Positions 1 through 12,225 of a stretch of 64,000 nucleotides of DNA are shown here, piece after piece. The notes under the pieces are model-generated. The model ran no database searches. It was given only the letters and a program-made list of their open reading frames with translations, and was not told the DNA's origin. The DNA is taken from assembly GCA_037126765.1 (NCBI GenBank), contig JBBCBC010000026.1:28815698-28879697 (forward strand), written 5' to 3'. Every line of letters starts with the position of its first letter. Position 1 is the stretch's first letter. Origin of the DNA: Stenogyne calaminthoides (lineage: Eukaryota > Streptophyta > Magnoliopsida > Lamiales > Lamiaceae). The position numbers and the translations under genes are program-made.

Positions 1-368
1 AAATAAAAGCATTCCACCAAGATATCAAATTGAGCAACGAGTCCACTATGGAGCCACCAAATGGACCTAATGGGACTCAATTAGATTAAACTCCAATAAA
101 TTAATCTTGATCCATTTAACTTTTTGATTAATCACGTTCTATTCCACTTAATGAAAAAGACTACACTTTTAATTTAACTTAAATTATTGAAGCAACTAAT
201 CAATAATTACATATTCAGATTGATTGGTCCAATAATAAGTTGATATAGTTTTTCGAGGGGTTCTATTGCAGCGAGTGCTAGATTGTGAAAATTTATTTGG
301 ACATTCTTGTTGTTGTCTAAATTATGGTGGTTCTTAGGCAGGTTTTATATACAGCTGACAAGGACTTT
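1..368. other. AT-rich DNA, no gene seen
   Basis: I see no open frame with recognisable protein similarity, no RNA gene and no clear repeat boundary in this stretch. Confidence 0.5.
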
Positions 369-490
369 AAGGGTGTGTTTTGAAACACTTAAAATAGCTT
401 TCAGAAGCATTTATTTTCAAAAGTTATGAGAGGGAGCTTTAAAAATAAGTGCTTTTAGAAGATATTTTAAGTGTTTCAAAATACACCCTT
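369..490. mobile_element. Short palindromic MITE
   Basis: Inverted ends about 28 bp long: AAGGGTGTGTTTTGAAACAC at the left, and the reverse complement of the right end reads AAGGGTGTATTTTGAAACAC. Both arms continue into a shared ACTTAAAATA segment, so nearly the whole 122 bp can fold as a hairpin. A diverged relative lies at 50014-50128. Non-autonomous; the superfamily is not assignable from the ends. A TTAA lies at the boundary and may be a target duplication. Confidence 0.6.
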
Positions 491-678
491 AATTTTGATT
501 ATGGTTTAGTCTTCTAGAGTCACTCGTAGTTTTTGTTCTCTTTTTTTTTTTTTAGTTTGTTTGTTGTAAACTCAGTTGTATGGAGTAGTGATATTTTATG
601 CATTAGCAGCGTTTGAGCGCATTAAAGTGGTTGAGACTTAATGTTGATTGTGCAAACAGTTATGAGGCAATTGAGTGT

Positions 679-2532
679 TGTTGGGGAATAAGTTGCACGG
701 ATCTATTCGGGATAAATATTTAAATACAAATTTAATTTTGATAATTATTACTAGTATGAATTAATCCTATATTAATTCAAATAATAATTCAACAACAAAT
801 CATGCATATAATCACTTCACGTAAATTCTACGCATGTTGAATTTCTACGAGTTTACGTGAACTTACCTCTTGGAGTGGTAATGACCTTGTTGATTAGACA
901 CACCAAAAAACCTTCTCAAGTATTCCCTTAATCCTTGCTCGACAATCCGGTGGTAGGATGCTCGCGAACAATTAACAAAAGGAAAATAAACTTTGTTGCA
1001 CCACCTTTGTGGATTTACTAATTTTTCCAACACATGGAATTGTACTTGGGAATGAAACACTCATCCCCAATTTATAGAGGTGTGGTGGTCGAAAATTTGG
1101 GATAAAATAATATGGGAAAATCTTTTTCTTGATCTCCAAGAAATCTTGAATATATGTCATATATTATTTTCTCCATAATTAAAATATTCCACAAAAATCC
1201 CAACTCCTCTTTGTTATGGAATTTTCGAAATATAGGGAACAAGAATCCAAGATTTGGATCTTCTTGAATTTATGAGATATTCTTGTATTTCAAGAAATAC
1301 ATATCTTTCATAATATCTTTTCAAGAAAATCAAGAAAATCTTTATTGCCCTTTATATTTCAAAATTTTCGAAATTTACTATATGGATAACCAAGTGGGAG
1401 ATTTCTTGAATTTAATGAGATAATCTTGTATTCCAAGAATACATATCTTAATTCCATAACAAAATTCAAATAAAATCTTTCTCCCCTTTTAATCCATAAT
1501 TTTCGAAAAAATAGGAAAAATATGCAACAAGATTTATTTTATTTTTAAACATTTTTTTCAGTTATTGGACTTTATGTTGGGCTACTTAGGGGGTCTTTAG
1601 GAGAATTAAGATTGGACCTTCCAATGGATCTTGAATTATCAATATTGAGCCACAATATTATTCAAGCCCATAAATATTAATTAATCCCACTACATAATTA
1701 ATATCAAGACTATCCATCTTAACCCATATTACGGTCAATATGGCTCCTTGTTATTATTTTCCGTGTTTAAGATTATCTAGTCCATTAATTAATTCAAGCC
1801 ATTTGAAATAGCTTTCCATTCATTAATATCTTTTTGTCCTTGGTTAAGGAACGGTTCAACATTATTATCCATACCCTAAAACTAGTTCCACTTGCAAGAT
1901 TTGGTATGATAAAGCTAATGAACCTCCCAAGGGGGCAAATCGATGTCAGATTTTTGCATTCGATTTCGTATTAAATCTTAGCAATCGCGACGTGACCAAT
2001 AATATTGTCCAAGATAAAAAGTATTGAATCTCGTTGATTCTCTACCCGTGATAAGTCAAAGCAATAGTTACCAACCACACGCAATCCTATTTAAGGGACA
2101 AAGATTAAGAAATAACGAACCACTGAGGTCTAATTCTTCCTTGTTCAGTTATGAAGAATTTGTCCTCATGTAGGTCCTATTCAGTGCATCAGTCATGCAC
2201 TAGTGTAATCTCTTGGTCAAGACAAGTCAATCTGAGCCTTACACTTCAACCTTTCACGATGGATTGTTCATTTTCATCTAGGTCGTGAATGGTGTACTTT
2301 TGGTTACAAGGGACTGTTAAATTAATCTTCTGTGATCTGGTATCACTAAATTAACTACAATGTAACACATACTATTTATTGAACAGTTATGCATTAAATA
2401 TATGTAACATTCGATGATATTTAAAGCATCAGTGATAAACAATTTATTTCAGTAAATAAGTCCGAAATTCAGTTTTGAAATTCAGTTTTGATTATACAAA
2501 GTAAAAGCATAATTTTCAGTATAATCCCAACA
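679..2532. mobile_element. Solo-LTR-like element (about 1.85 kb)
   Basis: The stretch starts TGTTGGGG and ends CCCAACA, the TG...CA ends with short inverted repeats that are typical of plant LTRs. No primer-binding site or polypurine tract follows either end, and no gag or pol homology is seen, so a solo LTR or a non-autonomous remnant is the simplest reading. The 5-bp flanks (AGTGT and AATAT) do not match, so a target duplication is not supported and the exact ends remain uncertain. Small open frames inside it on the minus strand (863-1160) look like chance frames. Confidence 0.5.
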
Positions 2533-2654
2533 AATATCTGATCTTGTTAATAGTTTTTTTATTGAGGTTCGTCTTTTTCACTGTTGTTCTTTTTTTTTTT
2601 TTGAATTGTTGGAGGAATTTGCGTTTCCATTTTCGACGATCTCATGGTGTGAAA

Positions 2655-2955
2655 AAAAGCCTATCACTAATACACATAAAAATTATCATTGTTACTCAAA
2701 AACTCTATCACTGTCATTGTATGTTAAACTAAGTATTATTGTTAAGCACAAAAACTCTCGCTGTGACGCTATTAAATTATCACTGGTATGCAAAAAAAAT
2801 CACTAATACACATAAAAATTATCACTATTACTCGAAAAAACTATTATTGTTACTCATAAGAGAAACTAAGTATCATTGTTATACACATAAAATTATCATT
2901 ATTATGAAGAAAAAGTATTACTGTTACGCAAAAAAATTATCACTCTCACTAGTGA
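2655..2955. repeat. Degenerate tandem repeat (AAATTATCACT/TACTC type)
   Basis: A loosely repeated unit of roughly 20-30 bp, containing variants of AAAAATTATCACT, TACTC and CATAAA, recurs about ten times. Overlapping small open frames here encode correspondingly repetitive Thr/His/Lys/Asn/Tyr/Ser-rich peptides and should not be taken as genes. The flanks 2533-2654 and 2956-3420 hold nothing I recognise. Confidence 0.55.
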
Positions 2956-3424
2956 AGGCACAATTTCTATCGGAAAAATCAGAATTGAAGCATCAACAAC
3001 AACAAGATTAATGGTGCGCGGAGCTGTATCGCGGCGCGAGAGTGAGAATGGAATGAGAGTTATCGTTTGGCGTGAATGGAGCGAAAATTGGAGTGAATGG
3101 ATTGGGGGCGAAAATTCGGGTCAACTCATCTCTCAATGAGTCATATTGAGTTATGATTCATATTACAGGAGTGTTACTCTCTTATTCCAGTCAAAACACT
3201 CTTTTCTTAACAACCAATAAATAATTTATATTGATATGAAATTGGAGTATAAGGGGTACTCACTCCCTTACAATTCAAATAAAAATAATATCGAGACATC
3301 TATTACAAATAATTATGAAAAAACATCAACACAAGAGATGAACTCCAGTAGCTATTTAAAAACAGGTTCGCCTATTTAGGAGATGCTCGTCATTTAAAAA
3401 ATGGGATGTTTGTTGCAATTGAGT

Positions 3425-3845
3425 TTTTCGCCACGATCCAAGACTAAGTCTTAGCCTTTATTTCGTCCACTATCTTCATTACATCAGGTTTCCTGTCTTC
3501 GAATACCAATTAATTTCTCGCCTTCCAAATCGTCCAAATAGTGCCGACCCAAATGGTTGCTGGGGTTTTATCTTTCGAGGATGTAATCTAATAAAGCACT
3601 ATGTTGGAGGAAATGAAAGGAAGGAAAAGAATGAGGCACCGTTTGAATGCCGAACTATTGATGTATTCCTTGCTAGATTGAAGAAGAGAGACTGCATTTG
3701 GAAAAGAGATGGGTTGCGTTCTCATCTTCCTCACTGCAAAATAGGCATTTTAAGTCGTCGGTGTTCGTGATGATCGATCTCTTTGTCAGGTTGTCTTTTG
3801 TAGGAAGTTTTATTAGAGCTTGCACGTATATCATGAATTTTTCTT
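3425..3845 (-). mobile_element. LINE retrotransposon remnant (C-terminal zf-RVT and tail)
   Basis: Translated on the minus strand, the segment reads as the C-terminal part of a plant non-LTR reverse transcriptase. It has a KLPTKDNLTKR stretch, then a zinc-binding signature with CLFC and HLFSKC, and then the typical tail IWTIWKARN followed by LVFEDRKPDV. In-frame stops interrupt it (for example after IWTIWKARN), so it is a dead fragment. The upstream RT and endonuclease parts are absent. Family knowledge: zf-RVT domains of this type close plant L1-like ORF2 proteins. Confidence 0.75.
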
Positions 3846-4999
3846 TTTTTTCTCACCAATCTATTTGGATTGAACTGCATTTAAAGATTAAAGTGATCAG
3901 ATGAGGCCATGAGTTTGAATTTAATTTTTTTTTAAGTCTAAAATATACGGTAGATTACAAATTTCCTTAGTATTTGACCCATTTATAATAAAATTAACTA
4001 AATACCACGTAAATTGTTTTTTTTTTAAAACTAAAATACTACGTAAATTACAATTGCGCCCCTCTTATCTGGTTCAAAAATAAGAATTGCTGCAATTGCA
4101 CTGAACAAGGAGATATTTATAAGGAAAAAATTACAAACATTGACTGAGTACGCATTTGATTCTTAGTTGTTAAAAATATACAATCAGATTCGGTTTGATT
4201 ACTCTATATTATATACATGATATCTCTATATTTTGTATAAGATTTTGATCGAAAATATCACGATCCATTGAATCTCTGCCCTTATAAATAACATCAGACT
4301 TGGTGAAGGAAGTAAATTAATATAATAAATCACATTAAACAAGTATTATGCAATCGACAAATTCGATAAACAAAAATGTAAATAAGGAGAATTGTATTTG
4401 TGATCTAAATTGAATATCTTCCTCTCTCTTTTTGTTTTTATACAAGGGAGTGTATATGTATGTTCTTCAGCTGCAGTTAATTATTATTTGGAGTCCGTTG
4501 ACAATTAAAATAATTAATTTTGAGATTATAAGGATAAGATATGGCTGAGTTTTTGTGTTAAATTATAAAGAAGGCAATTGGTTGGTGTGTGTGCATGATT
4601 GGTGGAGAGAGACAAGATGGGTTCAAAAGTATTTCACTCTTAATTAATAATTCGAACGAATAATAAAATATATCCCACTTAAAAGATAAGGAATTCAAGA
4701 GAGAATATACCATTGTTTTGTGAATTTTAAACTGTGGAAAGGACAAAAAGAAGGAAGGGAATTAAAATGGGATTGTTTAAAATTTTGAGTGTTTAAATTA
4801 TTGTTCCACATTCTTGTTTCATCTTTTCATCCATGTGGTTAGATATTTAAAAAGGAATGCATAGAAAAAAGGAATGCATATAAAAAATTATAACCTTTTT
4901 AGAATTAATATTTCATTAACTTTTAACGGAAGATTATGAGCTTAATTTCAAGCCTTGTTGTAGGGGAAAAAATGCATTCAAACGCAGTTTGTTTATTTA
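3846..4999. other. Non-coding AT-rich DNA
   Basis: Nothing beyond homopolymer-rich AT sequence is visible. Short frames on either strand have no recognisable product. Confidence 0.4.
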
Positions 5000-5160
5000 A
5001 TAAGTGGGTCTCATGTGCACCAAATGTACCGTGCACTCGGGTATAAGAGTGACCCATTAAAAAAATGAGACCTTGCCATTAGTAAAAATGAGGATCCACG
5101 ATAAAAAAATGGATAAGATCAAAGTGAGTGCACGGATCTAAAGTCTGTGCACCAAGTAAA
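5000..5160. mobile_element. MITE-like inverted repeat with GTGCACC arms
   Basis: The left arm carries GTGCACC followed by CCGTGCACTC. The right arm, reverse-complemented, carries GGTGCACAGAC followed by CCGTGCACTCAC, and both arms have GTCTCAT outside. The arms are related but contain indels. No target duplication was confirmed, so the boundaries are approximate. Confidence 0.4.
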
Positions 5161-5252
5161 TATGAGACTTTGTCTTATTTAATTTATCATATTAAATACA
5201 CAATCAATCTCAAATTGATTGGTTTAATAAGATGTTATATCTTGTTTGAAAA

Positions 5253-6321
5253 GGGGTTAATTCTAAATAAATACACGACATTTAGATCAAATATTAATTT
5301 AATCACGACCTTTAGAATTATTGTATAAAAGTTCAACATTTGATGTTATTGCAAATTAATACATGTTTTTTTCCTCTGGCCATGAAGAGATAATGTGGTT
5401 CGCCGGAACTATTATATTTACCATGTCGGCTGCCACATCAGACTACGAATAGAATGAAGTGTCCAAATCATAAATATAAATAATATTAAAATAATGAATT
5501 AAAAACAAAACAAAAAATAAAATAAACAGAATCTGAAAAAAAAAACATTTAAATCTAAATTTCAAAACTTAAAAAGTAATTCTCGTCGCTAATATTTCAA
5601 AATTAAACATGTCCCCATGTTTCAAAATTAAATGAAATCCCCCAATTTCTCTCCCCTCCACCTCAATCCACCCATTGTCAATCGCCGCTATTTTAATTGT
5701 TATTTATTTGGCGTGTAGTTTTGTAAATTTGAGGGTGGGAATTTATTTTTTGCAAATCTGAATCAAATTTGCGTATGACGATTTTAGGTGGGGGTTTGCT
5801 TTGGGGATTCTGGGATTTTTGAGCAAAACTCAATTTTGGGGATTCACATAACTCGATTTTAGGAATAGGGGTCCGTGGTTTTGCGATTATGGGGGTTTGG
5901 GGTTTTGTAGAACCGATCAACTTTTTGGTGAAGATGTGGCGATAGAAGGGTGAAGGGATGATGAAGACAAACTGTTTGATTTTTTATTTTTTATTTACAT
6001 TTTAATTGTTTTGTTTGTTTGATTTTAGATTTTATTTCTTTTAATTTTTGTTTTGTATTTTAATTTATTTCAAAAGTGTTAATGATGGAGGATGTATAAT
6101 ATGATGTGGGATTATTAAAAAAATATATTTAATATGTGTCATCCTAGCCGGCAAGTATACACATGCTCCGGTGAGCCACATCATCTCTTCCAAGCCTAAG
6201 AAAATAAAATGTGTAACAATTTGCAATACCATTAAAGGTTGGACTTTAATACAATAATTTTGAAGATCATGATTAAATTGATATTTGACATAAATGTCAT
6301 GTATTTATTTGGAATTAATCC
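5253..6321. mobile_element. Long-TIR DNA transposon (MULE-like), 1.07 kb
   Basis: About 190-200 bp at the left (from GGGGTTAATTC) and the reverse complement of the right end (from GGATTAATTCC) match at roughly 80 percent, a terminal inverted repeat of the length seen in Mutator-like elements. Both ends are flanked by TTTGAAAA (5245-5252 and 6322-6329), an 8-bp target duplication (MULEs usually make 9, hAT elements 8). The interior holds a Pro/Lys/Ser-rich minus-strand frame (5693-5920) without recognised homology and no transposase, so the element is non-autonomous. Whether the interior was captured from a gene is unknown. Confidence 0.7.
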
Positions 6322-6442
6322 TTTGAAAAATAAATTGGTCGTACTATGAAATTTTCTTTTAATATTTTTTATGCACAAACTAGTGAAACTTGTCTGCACT
6401 ATGAAATTTATACTATTATAATTATAAATTTATTGCAAAGTT

Positions 6443-6569
6443 TCATATGAAACTGGTTTACCGTGCATCACTCATACTATTGATTGTAGAAATTAATAAT
6501 ATAGTTGCTATAGTATTAGTTTCTACAAACAATAGTATGAGTGATGTACGGTAAACCGGTTTCACATAA
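6443..6569. mobile_element. Hairpin MITE
   Basis: Two arms of about 58 bp (6443-6500 and 6511-6569) are near-perfect inverted repeats: the left contains GGTTTACCGTGCATCACTC and the right contains the complement of GGTTTACCGTACATCACTC. They are separated by about 10 bp. The transcript would form a long hairpin, as expected for a foldback MITE. Confidence 0.65.
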
Positions 6570-6766
6570 AATCTTCTCTAAATTTATATCATTATTTTTA
6601 TAAACTAATACATATAGCATTTAATATTATGATATCAATTTATAAGTGTAATGATATCAGTTGATAAATGTTATGATATTATTTTATAAGTGTGATGATA
6701 TAAATTTCATATAATGAACAAGTTTCATTGGAGATCTACTCTCTCTTGTGTTATATAAATCTTATA

Positions 6767-7019
6767 CTCCCTCCGTCCCACGTTCTCCTATAACTTTCTC
6801 ATTCTATAAAAGAAAAAAATAACTCCACTACCCATAATTTTTATTTTCACTTTTCACACAATATTACCAAAAATGTCACTCGTTACTTCACTCATTACTC
6901 CACATAATTTTTTCTTCTCTCCCAATACTCAAAATTACCCTTCATTTTTATTATTTTATTATTATTTCTTAAACAAAATATCAAAAAGAAACGAGACAAT
7001 TACAGCGGAACGGAGGGAG
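6767..7019. mobile_element. Stowaway-type MITE
   Basis: The ends CTCCCTCCGTCCC and CGGAGGGAG are inverted repeats, and each is flanked by TA (6765-6766 and 7020-7021), the Tc1/mariner target duplication. The 253-bp length and AT-rich non-coding interior fit Stowaway. Confidence 0.85.
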
Positions 7020-7757
7020 TAGTAATTATTTAAATTGTATAGTAAGAGAAATCGAAAACAATTATATAATCAAAATTAAAAAATATTATATATGAAAATA
7101 AGAAGACACTTGGCTTAACCTTTCATGAGCAAACAACTCTATTGCGGCCCAATAATCCAAGCCCAAATAGCCCAAACGCCTTGTGAGTTACCCGTGAAGA
7201 AAAACACTACACACTAACCCAGTTGAAAAAAGAATTACAAGCTTTCTAAAAAAAAAAAAAAAGAATTACAAGCCCACATTCTCCACGTGAGAGTAGCAAT
7301 TCAGTTAAGTAGTGTTTGTAAACAGGCCTAAATTATACGAGAACTGATCATGTATGTTTAGTGGCATACCAAAACAAATCCTTTAGCAATTCATTGCTCA
7401 GGCCCAATTTGATGGGTTAAATGGGCTTTCCCAAATTTCTATTCACCATTACGACGCTCTTCGGACGTGGCCTAACGAGTTTCATTGAACGTGGCCCAAA
7501 TAATAGCATGTTTAAAAAATGTACAGCAGATAATATATTTGGTGCATACACAACTTTGTTTATATATATTATTTGTTGGAGTGTCAAATAATATCTCATA
7601 TTGAAATAATATGGAAGGATCATTTGATTTATAAGGATGAAAAATATTTCTATTAATATGATGCCTTTTGGAGAGAGCCCAAAAACCAATTCATGCGATT
7701 CGACCTAAAGTGTATAATATCATACCAGATATAAGTCCATTCAGGGTTAATATAATA
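7020..7757. other. Intergenic DNA
   Basis: No gene recognised. A minus-strand frame at 7417-7689 has no domain I can name; it ends in a basic peptide that could be an old coding remnant, but there is no support for that. Confidence 0.35.
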
Positions 7758-8012
7758 CTCCATCCGTCCCAAATTTTATGGTAAAGTAGCTACTTTTTTG
7801 TCCCAAACTTTATGGTAAAGTTACTTACACATTTTATCACATAAAATATTAATAAACAACACTTTCTACCCTCAATTACTCATCACCTTATCACTTTATC
7901 ATATAAAATACTAATAAACAACTCTTCATACCCCACCACTTTATCATTTTATCACTATTCCACTAAACCCTTATGAACAGTAAGAATACTATAGAGTTTG
8001 GAATGGAGGGTG
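7758..8012. mobile_element. Stowaway-type MITE, family shared with 45741-45997
   Basis: Starts CTCCATCCGTCCC after TA (7756-7757) and ends GGAGGGTG before TA (8013-8014). The interior is closely similar to the element at 45741-45997, with the same TTTATGGTAAAGT repeats and the same CACTTTATCA runs, so the two are members of one family inserted separately. Confidence 0.8.
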
Positions 8013-10790
8013 TAACATTGTTTGCTTAGCTATATTGTATATGCTCAACTAGGAATATTTAGATTGAACATACATTTCGCATTAGAAAACCAGAATTTGT
8101 AAATAGTACATCTTTACGATCGATCACATATAAACATCCAATTATATATCCAATTCCAATTAAAATAGAAAAAAGAATGGGGTTGGGGAGTGGGTTTTAA
8201 TTCTTCCTTTTGAGTCGCTTGAAGAAAAAGGAAAACACTTGTGTTAGTGGTTTCTATTCACTTTATTTAAATTTATTGATTCCATGTATCCATCCATGCC
8301 CATTTTTTCAAGCAAAGGAGGTGTAGTTGAAATCTTTGTCACGAAGAAAATGAAATTCTTATCACCAAAAAACACGAAAAAGAGGAATCTTTCTCACTTA
8401 TAATTCAATAAAAGTTTTCTCTTTATGTTTCGTATTCTCGAAGAATTCAACATCACATTTTATAAATGTCCTAAAACCCGTTTAATGTCTTGTTTAGTAA
8501 ATTATAAATTCATAGCCATCAATGGAAGCGTTTGTAAAACACAATTTTTATAAAATATATTGGTGCTAGAGCATTTGGTCTACAAATTTTGATTTTCAAA
8601 TATTGTTTATTTATTCATGAAATTACGAGATATTCCGACGGCGTATCATTTTGATAATTCATATATGTATCTCTTTTTAGTCTGTGTTTATTTATTTTAA
8701 ATTTTGAGAGAATGTCAATATCAATTAAAAAATGCATGTATATATGTTAGTGTTAGGCGAAATGTGGTTCATATATTCACATTTAATATGTAATGTAATG
8801 TAAGTTTTGATAGGTAATTTTTATTGTTAATGACAATTATTAAATTTATTAAGCGTGAAATGTACCTACATTGATCGTATCTTAAATAAAAATCTTATTA
8901 GTGTTTAGAATATTTAATTCTTGCCGTAAGTTTTAGTGTCGAAACATGGCATGTATCTCTTTAAAAAGAATTGGATTATGGCAGACACATATTCAATCAG
9001 CTTCCACATTTATTTTCTTTAGTTTGAGCAGTGGAAGGTCTATCTTTTATATATGGCAACTTTTTCTCCTCAATAATTTCTTGATTAAATTAATTTTTTC
9101 CTAATTCCACCGTTTCGCAATGCATCATAGCTAAGAAATGCTGTTTCTCTCCAGCTTTTTGTATAAATCACGACTTATTATTGGAAAATATGCTTCTTGA
9201 ATAGAGTTTTGAATTGACATATCTTTTATTCGATCCAGAGTTTGAGTGAATGTGAAATTAGTTTAAAAATTTATTGTAACAAATAAGAAAGTGGAAAATT
9301 AGAGTTTTTAATTTTTTTTTATAGGGTGCTAAAAAAAATTAGACAGAAATTGAAATCGCTCAATTAAGTAGGCGGACATTTACTATAAATTGCAACTAAT
9401 TAATAAATGCAATAACAGAACATATATATTGCTAAAGACTAATAAGTTGATATGGAAAAATAAAGTTGAGATGGAAATTTTTTCAAGTTTCAACCACACA
9501 CGCTACAGATAGTTAACTACTTATAGTATGAAAGATATGATAAAAATAAAATAAAAATAGTGGTAACAAATGTTGAGTTTGCAATTATTGAGACTTATCA
9601 AGTACCAAGTACCAACCGACGAAAACAACTAATGGGGTTTAATTTCACTTGCAGTCTTAAATAATTAGGCAGCAACTCATTTTCCTCCATTCATTACGAT
9701 TTAAAATTTCTAAGTCCATTGATAATTGCAAGGAAGTGTGGAATACACAAATTCTAAGACTTTTTTGGGTAAAATAACTTTTCTAAAGTTACAATTGGAG
9801 TTAGAAAAACTCGAATCCAGTTAAAATATCGTTCTAATTAAGAGATATTGGGCCATTCCAAATTAATTAAAAGTTAAAACCGAAGACCTTAGGATGTGTG
9901 TAGTATAACTAGTCACATGCATTTTAAATACTAAAAAGGGGCATTCCAAAAAAAAAAAAAACTAAAAAGGGTCATATTCTATTAAATACGAAAAAAGGGT
10001 AACTTAGGGTAGGAGGCAGCTTTCATTCAACTACTATATACATAATAATTTATTTTCTGTGGATCAAGAAATATGATAATTGTAATATTGGTAAAGCCTT
10101 TAAGTAAAATTAGAATGATTTAAATTATTGAATTTGTATTTAATTGCGTCTTACCATTGTTTTTCTACATTTTTTCTTACCATTGTTTTGCATCTGTTAC
10201 AAAAAAAGTTCACCAATTATATCGATCACACTAGATTTCGAAATTATAATAATCGATTAACACAATATGTAGTCCAAAATTGAATATCAAATAAGTTTTC
10301 TCGTGGATTTTAGTTATAATAATTGTCCCATTATCCATAGTCAAACCCAAGATCGCCTTAATAGTATAATTTTCCAAGATCTTAATGTGATCATAATAAT
10401 AATATATTATTCACGAAAGATAAATAACGCATATAGAAAACATTATTTTGGTCGGTTTCAATTCAGAATTCACAGCCATTATAATTGAAAACTAAAAAAA
10501 ATAAATTGCTTTTGGAAAAGAAAACAAACTATGTTCTCGTACAATAAATTACCAAATAGTAGTATAATTTATAGGTCCTAAGATAAAATGTCGACAATAT
10601 TTCTGGCAGAAATTCTTGAGTTAAACTATTAAAGAGAATGTCTTGTGTGAATTATTGTACACTAATGTTATGTGTAATATCACACAAATAAGAAGAAAAG
10701 ATTGAAAATTCACGGGTTGGCTGGGTCGGGGCGTGGGTCGGGGCGCGGTCAAACGGACCAATATATATTTATTGAAGGATATGTTTATCA
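8013..10790. other. Gene-free AT-rich interval
   Basis: About 2.8 kb without a credible reading frame, RNA gene or bounded repeat. Only AT-rich sequence and short homopolymers are seen. Confidence 0.45.
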
Positions 10791-10794
10791 AATA

Positions 10795-11080
10795 TGTGTT
10801 GTAGCCTAGTAGGTCCAGGTTTGTTGTTAAGGTATTTGGTCGTAGGTTCAATTCTAAAGTGTTACCCTATGAAGAATAATGTGTTACCACATGAACAAAA
10901 CCAGTACAAGAGCGAAAAGAAATCTTCAGTCCAAAATTACATATTTAAACAACAACTTGATGTGTTACTACATGAACAAAAGAATGTTACCCTATGAACA
11001 AAAGAGTGTTACTATATGAACAAAAATCAGTATAAGCGAAAAAAAAATCATCAATTCCAAATTACAGATCAAAGAACAGC
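10795..11080 (+). mobile_element. tRNA-derived SINE-like element (3' end unclear)
   Basis: A pol III A-box-like motif TAGCCTAGTAGG (10802-10813) and a B-box-like motif GGTTCAATTCT (10845-10855) lie at tRNA-like spacing of about 31 bp. They are followed by repeats of GTGTTACY...ATGAACAAAA. There is no tRNA fold, so this is a SINE head rather than a tRNA gene. No target duplication was found, and the 3' boundary is a guess. Confidence 0.4.
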
Positions 11081-11739
11081 GTGAGAAGAGAAACTTTATT
11101 CAATCAAATTCCATACAACAACAACAATAAAAATATCAGAAGCAATATTAATTTATTCAAATATTACAAACTAATTAGAAACACATATCTATTTTTTCAT
11201 ATCGGAGACGTTCAAGAGATCGCTGGTAAGCCTGAGCACCTCGTAAGAAAAAATTTGGTAAATCGCGAAAGAAGGAAAACCTAAATCACGAGGAAGAAGA
11301 AACAGCGAACGCGGATCCGATGAATGTGATGGGCCTAACCCGCGAGAAATAAAAAAACCCTAATTTAGATTAATTGCACATATCACTTATATGTAATATT
11401 GCATATAAGTTTTTGCGCTAAACTAAAGTAACAATAATCGAATATAATTAGTGGTTAGAAAAAGGAATATAGTTTGTCGTCCAATATTCTTATACCAATA
11501 TTTCGAATCAAACAATTGGGTTATTTAAAAAATAAGCATGTTTAGTTTCATGTTAAACAAAAAGATTTATTCGCCTAATTAGTAATTTCACTACGAATTT
11601 GATCATTAATTTAAATCTAGCAAATGCCCAAAATAATGTTATATCCAAAAGGCAAAAGTAACACACAAAATCCACATGCCAAAAAAAGCGAGGGTACAAC
11701 GCATAAGCGGCGACGTACACCTCTTAATCACTTCCCAAT

Positions 11740-12225
11740 CTACACATACAAATTCACAACCCTCTCTATTTTCACCTTTCTCTATCTAAAACCCCAACCC
11801 CCTGCATTTCTCTCTCTACTTTGTGTCGGTGTCTGAAGCAACCTCTTCCTACCCTACGAACAACCGCGGGGTTCCTTAAGATCCACACATTCGCACACTC
11901 GTGCTCTCCAAATTGCGTATAATTATCTTCTATAAAACAGAGGAAACTACACAGGGCAGTGGTTGCTGCTCTATGATTGTTGGTGAAGACGAAGAAGAAG
12001 AGGCGCGGTATATGAGGGATCGCCTTCTCTTTGTTTTCAGCTCTAATTCCAGGCGTTCGAGGTGGGACTGCTCTTTTGCTATTCGTAGCCGCGGTGGATG
12101 GGGGAAATGTGGTTGATTTTTTCTTGAAATATCGTGGGGAGTTTAATTCAATTTGTTGTTTGGTGTTGGTAGATTAGAAGGGGGTTGATAATCTATTTTT
12201 CTTGGGTTTGTGAATTTGATTCGAA
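11740..12225 (+). promoter_or_regulatory. Putative promoter and 5' leader of the MPK16-like gene
   Basis: A pyrimidine-rich CT tract (about 11758-11822) of the type found at plant transcription starts precedes the first coding ATG at 12226. A short upstream open frame (11901-12116) lies within the leader and could act as a uORF. No convincing TATA box can be assigned. Confidence 0.35.

Noticed and set aside
10795..10860. Possible tRNA gene from A- and B-box motifs
   Set aside because: The sequence does not fold into a cloverleaf; a SINE head is the better reading.
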